Shown here piece by piece: positions 46,457 through 54,290 of a stretch of DNA of 64,000 nucleotides (its first letter is position 1; every line of letters starts with the position of its first letter). The notes under the pieces are model-generated. The model was not told where the DNA came from. It searched no databases and was given only the letters and a program-made list of their open reading frames with translations. This stretch comes from Ardenticatenales bacterium (lineage in GTDB: Bacteria > Chloroflexota > Anaerolineae > Ardenticatenales > Ardenticatenaceae): positions 1-64,000 of the forward strand of contig JACKAZ010000005.1 of the NCBI GenBank assembly GCA_020634795.1. Direction: 5' to 3'. Position numbers and translations under genes: made by a program.

Positions 46457-47981
46457 CGTCCGCCTCCGTCCGCCGTTCGCCCGCCATCATCAGCCCGACC
46501 TCGTTGCGCGTCACCGCCTCGGGCCGCACCAAGCCCATGATCTGCCCTTCGCTGAGCACCAGCAACCAATCCGATAGGGTGAACAGCTCGTCCAGCTCTT
46601 CCGAAATCAGCAGGATCGCCGCGCCTGCGTCCCGCTGGGCCAGCAGATGACGGCGCACATCCTCCGTCGCGCCGATGTCGAGGCCGCGGGTCGGGTAGAC
46701 GGCGACCAGCAGCGTGGGGGTGCTGTCGATCTCGCGGGCGAGGAGCGCCTTTTGCATGTTGCCACCGCTCAGGTTGCGGACGGAGGTCGCGGCGGAGGGG
46801 GTCGAGATGCGGAAGAGGTCGATCAGTCGGCCCGCAAAGGCGCGGATCGGGCCGCCGGCCAGCAGCGGCCCGTGCGAAAGCGGCTCGTTCCGATAGCCCT
46901 TCATGATCAGGTTATCGGAGACGGACATGTTGCCCGCCAGCCCCATGCCGAGTCGGTCGGCGGGGATGTGGCTGATGCCCCCCCGAATCGCGGTCAGCGG
47001 CGAGCCGTGGGTGATCGGCGCGCCCTGCAGAAGGATCGCCCCCTGCTCGGTGGGGCGCAGACAGGTGACGACCTCGGCCAACTCCTGCTGACCGTTGCCC
47101 GCCACCCCGGCGACCCCCAAGATTTCCCCTTCGCGAATCTCAAAGCTCACGTCGCGGAGCGCGGGAAGGCCGCGGTCGTTCAGCGCATGGACATGGCTCA
47201 CGCTGAGCACCACCGCGCCCGGCGACGCGGGGGCCTTGTCGAGCCGGAAGAGCAATTCCCGACCCACCATCTCGCGCGCCAGCTCGGCCTTGGTGGTGCT
47301 GCCGATGGGGTGGGAAGCGGTGACCCGTCCCCCGCGTAGCACCGTCACATGATCGGCGAAGCGGCGTACCTCGTCCAGCTTGTGGCTGATGAAGATCACC
47401 GCTTTGCCTTCGGCGGTCATCTTGTGCAGCGTCTCGCCGAGCGCGTCGGCCTCCTGTGGCGTCAGTACGGCGGTCGGCTCGTCGAGGATCAGCAGTTCCG
47501 CCCCGCGATAGAGCAGCTTGAGGATTTCCACCCGCTGCTGCTCCGCCACCGAGAGCTGCCAGATCGGCGCATGGGGATCGACCGGCATCGCGTACCGTTC
47601 GCCCAGTTCACGGATGCGGTCGGCGACCGCCTTGAGGTCGAGGCGGAAGCCCTCGGCCAAGCCCAGCGTCACATTTTCGGCAACGGTCATCGGCTTGACC
47701 AGCATGAAATGTTGGTGGACCATGCCGATGCCCCGCTCGAAAGCATCCCGTGGGGAGTGGATGTCGAGCGGGGCACCGTTCCAGAACAGCTCCCCTTCAT
47801 CTTGGCGATAGAGGCCCGCCAAAACGTTCATCAGGGTCGATTTGCCCGCCCCATTCTCGCCGAGCAGGGCGTGGGTCTGACCGGCATAGACGGCCAAATC
47901 CACATCCTGATTGGCGACCACGCCCGGAAAGCGCTTGGTCACCCCACGCATCTCGACGAGGGGAGTCGGGCTATCACTCAT
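46440..47981 (-). CDS. BMP-type nucleoside ABC transporter, duplicated ATPase
   Basis: A 513-residue protein with two ABC modules, as in NupO/YufO and RbsA. The first has Walker A GENGAGKS (residues 41-48), LSVAEQQRVEILKLLYRGAELLILDEPTAVL as signature/Walker B region. The second is degenerate (GVAGNGQQEL) but keeps LSGGNMQKALLAREI. The start MSDSPTPLVEM lies 3 bp past the stop of the BMP lipoprotein gene. Powers uptake of nucleosides or purines. Confidence 0.93.
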   Translation of the reverse strand: MSDSPTPLVEMRGVTKRFPGVVANQDVDLAVYAGQTHALLGENGAGKSTLMNVLAGLYRQDEGELFWNGAPLDIHSPRDAFERGIGMVHQHFMLVKPMTVAENVTLGLAEGFRLDLKAVADRIRELGERYAMPVDPHAPIWQLSVAEQQRVEILKLLYRGAELLILDEPTAVLTPQEADALGETLHKMTAEGKAVIFISHKLDEVRRFADHVTVLRGGRVTASHPIGSTTKAELAREMVGRELLFRLDKAPASPGAVVLSVSHVHALNDRGLPALRDVSFEIREGEILGVAGVAGNGQQELAEVVTCLRPTEQGAILLQGAPITHGSPLTAIRGGISHIPADRLGMGLAGNMSVSDNLIMKGYRNEPLSHGPLLAGGPIRAFAGRLIDLFRISTPSAATSVRNLSGGNMQKALLAREIDSTPTLLVAVYPTRGLDIGATEDVRRHLLAQRDAGAAILLISEELDELFTLSDWLLVLSEGQIMGLVRPEAVTRNEVGLMMAGERRTEADDATAP

Positions 47982-47983
47982 GG

Positions 47984-49240
47984 CTATTCGATCGGCTGGC
48001 CGACGAGGGCGCTGGCGGGCTGTTTGTCGCTCGCTTCGCCCAACTCGGCCGGGGTCGCGGCGGGGGCATCGCCCTCCACCCCTTCGACGTACCATTCCAT
48101 CGAGAGCATCTCGGCGTCGGTCAAGCAGTTGCCCGCGGCGACCGCTTCGTTGCCCGTGTTGTCGTTGATCGGGCCGCAGAAGACCTCGGCGCTGCCGCCG
48201 CGGATCGCCTCGTCAACCGACGTGACCAGATCGGCGATGCGCGCATCGACCTGCGGGCTGAGCGGCGCCAGTTCGGCCACCTCCATGCCCCAATATTGCT
48301 CGTCGCCCTGATACGTACCATCCATCAGCTCCTGAGCGATCGAGATATACTTCGGCGCCCAGTTCCAGACGGGGCTGGTCAGCACGCTGTCGCCGACGAA
48401 TTCGCGCATGTCGGAATCGTAGCCGATGGAGAGCGCTCCGGCTTCTTGGGCCGCCTTTTGCGGCTCGGTCGTATCTTGGTGCTGTGCGATCACATCCGCG
48501 CCGCCGTCGAGCAGCGCTTGGGCCGCTTCTCGTTCTTCGGGCGGGCCGAACCATGTGTTGGTGTACACGACCTTGACCGTGGCGTCGGGGTTAACGGCCC
48601 GCACCCCGAGGGTGAAGGCGTTCAGGCCGCGCACCACTTCGGGGATCGGGAAGGCGGCGACATAGCCGATCGTGTTGGATTCGGTGGCCGCGCCCGCGAT
48701 CAGCCCGCTGAGGTAGCGTGGGATGTACATGCGGCCAAAGACGGTGCTCATGTTTGGGGCGGTCTTGTACCCGGAGATATGGACGAACTGGGTGTCGGGG
48801 AATTCGGGGGCGACTTCCAGCGTCGGCTCCATGTAGCCGAAGGAGGTGGTGAAGATCAGGTCGTAGCCCTTCTGGGCGAAGTCGCGGATAACGCGGGTCG
48901 CCTCTGGCCCTTCCGGGACATTCTCGACGAAGGTCGTTTCGATCTTGTCGCCGAACTCTTCTTCCATCGCTTTGCGGGCTTGGTCGTGGGCGTAGCTCCA
49001 GCCGAGGTCGCCCACCGGGGCGACGTAGACAAAGGCCACACGGAAGACGTCGCCGCTTTCTGCGCTGTCGCCCTCGTCGGTCATGGTCTCGTCGCCGCTA
49101 TCGGCGGCGTTCTCCTCGCTGCTTTCGGCGGTGCTTTCGTCGCCACTGGCATTGGAATCCGGCGCGGGGGCCGTGGTGCCACACGCGGCCAGCCACAGCG
49201 ACAGGAGCAAAAGTAAGATCAGAGGGTAACTGCGTTTCAT
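47984..49240 (-). CDS. BMP family ABC transporter substrate-binding lipoprotein
   Basis: A 418-residue lipoprotein. Signal MKRSYPLILLLLLSLWLAAC (C20) and an acidic Ser/Glu/Asp linker precede the BMP domain: VAFVYVAPVGDLGWSYAHDQ, DLIFTTSFGYM, GRMYIPRYLSGLIAGA, GADVIAQHQDTTEPQ and YDSDM. Family members bind nucleosides, purines or simple aldehydes. First gene of the three-gene transporter operon. The nearby 8-oxoguanine-deaminase-like gene suggests a purine substrate. Confidence 0.94.
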   Translation of the reverse strand: MKRSYPLILLLLLSLWLAACGTTAPAPDSNASGDESTAESSEENAADSGDETMTDEGDSAESGDVFRVAFVYVAPVGDLGWSYAHDQARKAMEEEFGDKIETTFVENVPEGPEATRVIRDFAQKGYDLIFTTSFGYMEPTLEVAPEFPDTQFVHISGYKTAPNMSTVFGRMYIPRYLSGLIAGAATESNTIGYVAAFPIPEVVRGLNAFTLGVRAVNPDATVKVVYTNTWFGPPEEREAAQALLDGGADVIAQHQDTTEPQKAAQEAGALSIGYDSDMREFVGDSVLTSPVWNWAPKYISIAQELMDGTYQGDEQYWGMEVAELAPLSPQVDARIADLVTSVDEAIRGGSAEVFCGPINDNTGNEAVAAGNCLTDAEMLSMEWYVEGVEGDAPAATPAELGEASDKQPASALVGQPIE

Positions 49241-49315
49241 GGCTTCTCCTCCTCAAGAGAATGGTCGTGAGTTTGGGGTGGGTTTAGGTTGAACGGTTTT
49301 GTGAGATTGGGGTGG

Positions 49316-49369
49316 GTGGAGAATGGAGAATGGAGAATGGGGAGACGCTGGGAAGCGTTTCACCGCGCT
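49316..49369. repeat. Family F dispersed repeat, copy 2
   Basis: Near-identical to 6056-6109, here with three GGAGAAT units, core GGGAAGCGTTT and ACCGCGCT. It lies in the 366-bp gap before 49607, which otherwise holds only a -10-like TATAGT at 49595-49600. Confidence 0.7.
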
Positions 49370-49606
49370 GCCATTGGGAATCGCGAATCGGAAATCAGGC
49401 ACGTCGTAGCTCCATCGCTACTCAATTACTCAGTACTGGACGCATCAGCGGTCACCTACCAAATCGGCGGCGAGTTGGCTATACCGTTGGATGATAGGCG
49501 GTTATCGGCAACCGACAAGTCGAGCGGTGTGCACCCCCTTCTTTGCCACTGATGATAATCAGAAAGCCGATTTCTTCTGCCACGAAGATGGGGCTATAGT
49601 GCTGTC

Positions 49607-50119
49607 ATGAACAGGCTTACCGTAGGTTTCCTACTTGATCCCGATCCCCTCACCGGTGAAAAATCGCTGGTGACGGTGGTTAGGATCGACGGCAGACCGC
49701 TACTCGATTTTCTTCACTTCGGTCTGGCTGTTAGCCTCATCGCCCTGCAGCGGAGTGCAGCGCAAACGGGCGACTATTTCATCGTGACTTGCCGCTGTGG
49801 CGATGCGGGATGCGCAGGCATTCGGCAGGGGATCGCGGTCGTGCATCAGCGGGATCGGATTAGCTGGCGCTACGACACGTTGGTGCCCGATCCCGTCACT
49901 CAGCCCGATCTGCTACGCCAGACAGCGTCCGGCCAGACGGAATGGGTGGTGCGGGGGATCAAGCTGCCAACCCGAACCTTCATTTTCGACCGATCAGCTT
50001 ACCAGGCGGCCATCGTGCAGGCCATTCGACGCGGCGCTGAGTTGGTGCGATACCACAGCCTCTCACCCGATCAGATCGTCCCACCGTTCAATGGGTCCGT
50101 GCTTATGGGCGAACAATAG
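49607..50119 (+). CDS. Hypothetical protein
   Basis: A 170-residue soluble protein with no family I recognise. It opens MNRLTVGFLLDPDPLTGEKS and has a compact cysteine cluster FIVTCRCGDAGCAGI (four Cys with spacing CxCxxxxC) around residue 60, which could bind metal. TATAGT lies only 6 bp before the ATG and no Shine-Dalgarno is visible, consistent with a leaderless message. Divergent from the BMP operon. Confidence 0.55.
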   Translation: MNRLTVGFLLDPDPLTGEKSLVTVVRIDGRPLLDFLHFGLAVSLIALQRSAAQTGDYFIVTCRCGDAGCAGIRQGIAVVHQRDRISWRYDTLVPDPVTQPDLLRQTASGQTEWVVRGIKLPTRTFIFDRSAYQAAIVQAIRRGAELVRYHSLSPDQIVPPFNGSVLMGEQ

Positions 50120-50284
50120 AGCGCAGCGAACGACTGACTTGACGAGGCGTTAGCGCCATACCAATGCGGCGTGACTAGGTACGGAATGTCAGCTATAGCT
50201 TAGACACGGTCGCACGCTGAGGGGCCTAGGTGAAATGGCGACTTCTCCTTGCCTACACGCTCTCCGCTCTGCCTCAAATCGCCA

Positions 50285-51655
50285 CTACACCCCCGCCACG
50301 AGCGCCGCAGCGAGCCGATTGTGGCGCTCGATCATCGTTGCCAGTTCCCACCTGACGAGCTGGCCCTCGCGCACGACGGTTTTGCCGTTGACGATCACCA
50401 GATCGGCGCGGCGTGGCTGGCAGAAGAGGAGTGCGGCCAGCGGGTCGTGGGGGGCCGCGCCCGCATAATCGAGATGGTCAAGCCGGAAGGCGGCCAAGTC
50501 AGCGGCCATGCCCTCGGCCAACGCCCCCACATCGTCGCGCCCCAGCACCGCCGCGCCGCCCAGCGTCGCGATCTCCAGCGCTTCCCGCGCCGACAGGGCG
50601 TTGGGGTCGCCGAGTACCCGTTGCAACAGCAGGGCTTGGCGCGCCTCCGCCAGCAGGTGGCTGCCATCATTCGAGGCCGAGCCATCGACCCCCAACGACA
50701 CCTTTACCCCGGCATCCCGCATCGCCCGCACCGGCGCGATCCCGCTGGCCAAGCGCATGTTGCTGGTGGGGCAGTGGGCCACCCCCGTCCCGCTCTGCGC
50801 CAACAACGCGATCTCGCGCGGGTTGACATGGACGCTGTGCGCCCACCAAACCTCGTCGCCCGTCCAGCCGAGGCTTTCGGCATAGTCGGCGGGCCGCAGC
50901 CCGAACTGTTCCAGGCAGAACTGCTCTTCGTCCAGTGTCTCGGCCAAGTGGGTGTGCAGCCCCACGCCATAGCTGCGGGCCAGCGCCGCGCTTTCGCGCA
51001 TCAGATCGGGCGTGACGGAGAAGGGGGAGCAGGGCGCGACGCCAACACGCACCATGCCGAAGCGCTGCGGCTCGTGCCAGCGCTCGATCGCCTCCTGGGT
51101 CGCCTTCAGGATCGCCGCTTCGTCTTCCGTGACGCTGTCGGGCGGCAGGCCGCCCTCGCTCTCGCCGAGGCTCATCGAGCCACGTGTCGGGTGGAAGCGG
51201 ATGCCGAGCTCCTGCGCGGCACGAATCTCGTCGTCGATGGTGCAGTCGTTGGGGTAGAGGTAGAGGTGGTCGGCGGCGCTGGTACAGCCGGAAAGGAGCA
51301 GCTCGCTCAACCCGATGAAGGCGCTGACGTAAATGGCTTCGCTGGTCAGGTTGGCCCAGATCGGGTAGTGGGTGACCAGCCAGTCGAACAGTTTGGCATC
51401 TTGGGCGGCAGGCACAGCGCGGGTCAGCGTTTGGAAGAGGTGGTGGTGCGTGTTGACCAAGCCCGGCACCACGACCATGCCTTGCAGATCAACGATCTGG
51501 TCGGCGCGGGCCTCCCAGGTGGGGGCAAGGCTTTGCGTCGTGCCCACCGCCGCGATCGCGTTGTCGCGGATCACCAATGCGCCGTCAGCGATCTCGCGTC
51601 GCTGACCATCCATCGTGACCAGCAGCGCCGCGTGGCGTAGGAACTGTGTTGTCAT
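50285..51655 (-). CDS. Amidohydrolase, probable 8-oxoguanine deaminase
   Basis: A 456-residue metal-dependent deaminase of the ATZ/TRZ group. The metal ligands are in VNTHHHLFQ and HTHLAETLDEEQF, then AHSVHV and DGSASNDGSHL. The sequence YVSAFIGLSELLLSGCTSAADHLYL and the DGSASNDGS motif are typical of 8-oxoguanine deaminase/hydroxyatrazine-type enzymes. It would convert an oxidised purine to uric acid. The start MTTQFLRHAALLV is chosen because upstream codons derive from repeat C. Placed near a nucleoside-type ABC transporter, it suggests purine salvage. Confidence 0.85.
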   Translation of the reverse strand: MTTQFLRHAALLVTMDGQRREIADGALVIRDNAIAAVGTTQSLAPTWEARADQIVDLQGMVVVPGLVNTHHHLFQTLTRAVPAAQDAKLFDWLVTHYPIWANLTSEAIYVSAFIGLSELLLSGCTSAADHLYLYPNDCTIDDEIRAAQELGIRFHPTRGSMSLGESEGGLPPDSVTEDEAAILKATQEAIERWHEPQRFGMVRVGVAPCSPFSVTPDLMRESAALARSYGVGLHTHLAETLDEEQFCLEQFGLRPADYAESLGWTGDEVWWAHSVHVNPREIALLAQSGTGVAHCPTSNMRLASGIAPVRAMRDAGVKVSLGVDGSASNDGSHLLAEARQALLLQRVLGDPNALSAREALEIATLGGAAVLGRDDVGALAEGMAADLAAFRLDHLDYAGAAPHDPLAALLFCQPRRADLVIVNGKTVVREGQLVRWELATMIERHNRLAAALVAGV

Positions 51656-51668
51656 GGGGACCTCGGTG

Positions 51669-51766
51669 GAAGGTGGAAGGTGGAAGGTGCATGGTGCATG
51701 GTGCATGGGATCGTAGCATGTCCCTTGATGGTTCGAGGCGCAAGGTGCATGGTGCATGGTGCATGG
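51669..51766. repeat. Family C repeats upstream of the deaminase gene
   Basis: Two blocks of GGTGCAT units (51669-51707 and 51741-51766). They are separated and followed by the same 17-bp phrase CATGTCCCTTGATGGTTC (51716-51733 and 51775-51792), so the whole unit is tandemly duplicated. The rest of 51656-51975 shows no gene. Confidence 0.88.
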
Positions 51767-51940
51767 GGGCTTGGCATGTCCCTTGATGGTTCACGGCTTT
51801 GCCAGGCCATTCACCCGTACACCCACACATCGTCATGCGCCACTTTCATTCGCCGTGGTGCGCATCGGGATAAGATGAATCGATTCTCGATTCGATCCAT
51901 AGAGCGGTTAGACTCTCTACGACTCCGTCCTGCATCCCCC

Positions 51941-51978
51941 CTAGCTCCCTAAGCTCCATCAGCTCCCCAAGCTCCTTA
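51941..51978. repeat. Family D repeat (AGCTCC orientation) at a stop codon
   Basis: Four units (TAGCTCCCTAAGCTCCATC and on) ending AGCTCCTTA, where TTA is the TAA stop codon of the minus-strand saccharopine-reductase-like gene. Confidence 0.85.
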
Positions 51979-53034
51979 CCCCTCCACATCCTCACGTACC
52001 ACCCCCTCGACCTCCAAGACGAAATCCGCACCGTAAGCCCGAGCGGGGGTCTGGTAGCCGGGATGAACGTCGTCGTTCAGCACGTGGCGCATCGCGGTCA
52101 GCGCGGCGCCTGCGGTCCAGACCACCGTGGCCTCCGGGCCGTGCAAGCGCGCGGTCGCGGTGGCGCCCAGTTCGTCCCGCACCTGGCCCCAGACGTGGGC
52201 GGTCGAGCGCCCCCGCTCCTCCGCCGTCGAACCTTCGCCAACAGCGCGTTGGGCGAGCGCGCGCATAAACGGCAGCTTGAAGAGCGGGCGCATCCGACGC
52301 ATCAGCGCCATCCCGCGCCGCATGGCGCGCGGCAGCACGGTGTAGACCTCGATGTTCGGAATCCCCGTGCTGAAATAGGCGGTGAAGACGTCGCCCCACG
52401 TCAGTTGCGTGACCGTGACGGGGCCTGTGCCAAAGTCGACCTCGCGGCGCTGGCCGGGCGACTCGGGCGCGACCAGTTGGCCGTGGCGACGCACCTTGTC
52501 GCCGTAGGGGAGTAGCTCGATCGCGGTGCGCTGTGTGCCGGGCGGCAGGCCCGCCGGGCCGCGAATCTGAAACGCGAGCTGGAGCTGGGTGGCGGAGGGC
52601 AGCCGCTGCTTGAGGTAGAGCGCGAGGCAATCGGTGGGCACCACGTCGAAGCCGACACCGGGCAGCAACATCACGCCGCATGCCTTAGCCGCTGCGTCGC
52701 GGGCCGCGATCGCTTGGAAGACGGGGATCTCGCCGGTGATGTCCATATAGTGCGTGCCCGTACGCAAGCAGCCCTCGACCATCGCGTCGGCGGTGTGCAT
52801 GTACGGCCCCGCGCAATGCAGCACGGCAGGCACCTCGTTGAGGGCGCGGTCCAGCGCCCGCGCATCATCCAAGTCGAAGACGTGGTAGGGGAGGCCCAGC
52901 TCGGTGGCGAGGCGCTCGACTTTGGCGGCGTTGCGCCCGGCCAAGACGGGGCGCAACCCCTGCGCAACGGCCATGCGCGCCGTGGGTTCGCCGACGAAGC
53001 CATAAGCGCCGTATAGAAGAAAGGATGTTGACAT
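51976..53034 (-). CDS. Saccharopine-dehydrogenase NADP-binding family protein (trans-acting enoyl-reductase-like)
   Basis: A 352-residue oxidoreductase with an N-terminal Rossmann fold (LLYGAYGFVGEPTARMAVAQG, then VLAGRNAAKVERLATELG). HCAGPYMHTADAMVEGCLRTGTHYMDITGE (shown in family by CAGPY and YxDxTGE) is typical of the trans-acting enoyl reductase/saccharopine reductase-like group. Substrate unknown. The start MSTSFLLYGAY is chosen because the region upstream is not homologous. Its stop codon is formed by a D repeat. Confidence 0.85.
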   Translation of the reverse strand: MSTSFLLYGAYGFVGEPTARMAVAQGLRPVLAGRNAAKVERLATELGLPYHVFDLDDARALDRALNEVPAVLHCAGPYMHTADAMVEGCLRTGTHYMDITGEIPVFQAIAARDAAAKACGVMLLPGVGFDVVPTDCLALYLKQRLPSATQLQLAFQIRGPAGLPPGTQRTAIELLPYGDKVRRHGQLVAPESPGQRREVDFGTGPVTVTQLTWGDVFTAYFSTGIPNIEVYTVLPRAMRRGMALMRRMRPLFKLPFMRALAQRAVGEGSTAEERGRSTAHVWGQVRDELGATATARLHGPEATVVWTAGAALTAMRHVLNDDVHPGYQTPARAYGADFVLEVEGVVREDVEG

Positions 53035-53180
53035 GGGTTTCCTCGTTGGCCCCGTGCAGGGCTGGGTTTCTTCTCGTCTGTTTTGAGGCAAGAGAGCGCA
53101 GGTTGGACAGCCCTTCTAATCCAGTGGCAGACTCTGCTCTGTTGATGGCTGTTACGAATCAAGTCAGCTACTGGTCGGCG

Positions 53181-53270
53181 AGAGGGCGGGCACAAGGCCC
53201 GCCCCTACAAGCCCAGGCACAACCAATGGGAAAACGCGGAGTTATAGGGGCAACCCATGTGGTTGCCCTC
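53181..53270. repeat. Two small GTAGGGGC-type hairpin repeats
   Basis: GGGCGGGC-ACAAG-GCCCGCCC followed by CCTACAA (about 53185-53212), and TAGGGGCAACC-CATGT-GGTTGCCC (about 53247-53271). Both have 8-bp stems and 5-nt loops with a TAGGGG/CCCCTA edge. This is a palindromic family common in intergenic DNA of GC-rich bacteria. They fill the gap between the saccharopine-reductase-like gene and 53318. Confidence 0.75.
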
Positions 53271-53317
53271 CACAATAACCACCCTGTTGCTGACAGTACA
53301 CGTCGTCATCATGCAAT

Positions 53318-53773
53318 TTAGCCCAATCGTTGCAGCGCCATGAGGATGGCGAGCGCCTGGGCCTGTTCCTGCGGCGGCAGCGCCTCCAGCGCCTGCTGGA
53401 AGGCCGCCACATCCCCGTAGGCAAGCGCTTCGCGGAGGGCGGCGGGCAGCGCGGCGAGCAATTGCTGCGGTGTGAAATCTCTCGCACTCGCTGCCCCTGG
53501 CTCCCCCTCTCTCGATGTCGGGAGAGGGGGTTGGGGGGTGAGGGCCTCCCCAGCCAGCACCTCTAACACCCGCTTCACGAGCAAAGCGTCCTGGCTATCG
53601 AGTTCTTCAACCAGCGCTTGCCAGTCCCGCTCCCCATCCCAGATGCGCCTCGTGGCCTCAGCAATCTGCCAGTTCATCCCCTCCAATCTTGGCAACAGTT
53701 CCTCCACCGCCTGCCGCGCCGCCGCGTTGCCCTGCGCGGCAGCGGCGATGGCGGCGATGAGCTGGGACCGCAC
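53318..53773 (-). CDS. Small helical protein with in-frame palindrome insertion
   Basis: A 151-residue protein starting at GTG 53773. Residues 1-75 (IAAAAQGNAAARQAVEELLP ... IWDGERDWQALVEELD) resemble the helical region found beside TPR/CHAT proteins in Chloroflexota-type genomes. Residues 78-98 (LTPQPPLPTSREGEPGAAS) are encoded by an inserted palindromic element. A second helical part follows (TPQQLLAALPAALREALAYG). No effector domain is attached. It starts 2 bp after the stop of the small membrane-protein frame upstream. Family assignment is tentative. Confidence 0.5.
   Translation of the reverse strand: MRSQLIAAIAAAAQGNAAARQAVEELLPRLEGMNWQIAEATRRIWDGERDWQALVEELDSQDALLVKRVLEVLAGEALTPQPPLPTSREGEPGAASARDFTPQQLLAALPAALREALAYGDVAAFQQALEALPPQEQAQALAILMALQRLG
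53503..53530. repeat. Palindromic element inserted inside a coding region
   Basis: CCCCCTCTC (53503-53511) pairs with GAGAGGGGG (53522-53530) around a 10-nt loop. It is embedded in the phrase CTCACCCCCCAACCCCCTCTC (minus strand), a dispersed repeat seen in many genomes. The element keeps the reading frame of 53318-53773 open and adds about 20 residues. Confidence 0.75.
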
Positions 53774-53775
53774 AG

Positions 53776-54010
53776 CTATCCGATGAGGATTTGCTCCGCT
53801 TTGGCGCGGTGCCTATCGCGCAGTTGCAGCAGCAGGCCGACCACGCCCGCCACGCTACCAACGGCGCTAATCAACTCGAAAATCAACTGCAGATCCATGC
53901 CCAGCGCGGGCCGGGCGTCCTTTACATCAGCAATGGGGGTCAAGGCTGTCCACTAGCTCGTCGCGCAGGGCGCGGGCGTCGGCGGGTATCCGGATCTCGA
54001 TAATTGGCAT
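53776..54010 (-). pseudogene. Small single-TM protein, frameshifted (effector-associated-component-like)
   Basis: From ATG 54010 the frame reads MPIIEIRIPADARALRDELV and stops at 53927 after 27 codons. Removing one C from the CCCCC run (GGGGG, 53935-53939 on the plus strand) gives 77 residues continuing DSLDPIADVKDARPALGMDL, then the membrane segment LIFELISAVGSVAGVVGLLL and a basic tail to 53776. The pattern (strand, short helix, single TM) resembles small EACC1-like components of bacterial conflict systems. Either a one-base sequencing error or a true frameshift. Confidence 0.45.
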
Positions 54011-54096
54011 GGCGTTCTTTCCTGAGGACTGATCCAATGGGGGCAGTATACCCGCGAGGCGCGTCGGAGGGAAGGGTGTGGGGGTGTGGGGAAATT

Positions 54097-54144
54097 AAGG
54101 AGCTGGGGGCGCTGGGGGCGCTGGGGGAGCTGGGGGAGCTGGAC
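54097..54144. repeat. Family D repeat (GGAGCT orientation)
   Basis: Five 9-bp units GGAGCTGGG/GGCGCTGGG. Orientation is opposite to the D copy at 51941-51978, so the two flank 51976-54010 as an inverted pair. Confidence 0.8.
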
Positions 54145-54290
54145 ATTGCAAAGCGACGATGAACAATGTAATTCGATTCTCGACTTTTGATTCTCGATTC
54201 AAACCGCCGCCGCTTGCTCGCCCATCGGGCCGCTCCTACAATTGGCCCATCTCGCCATCAACGAGGAGGCGGATCGCACAAGGAGAAGCA

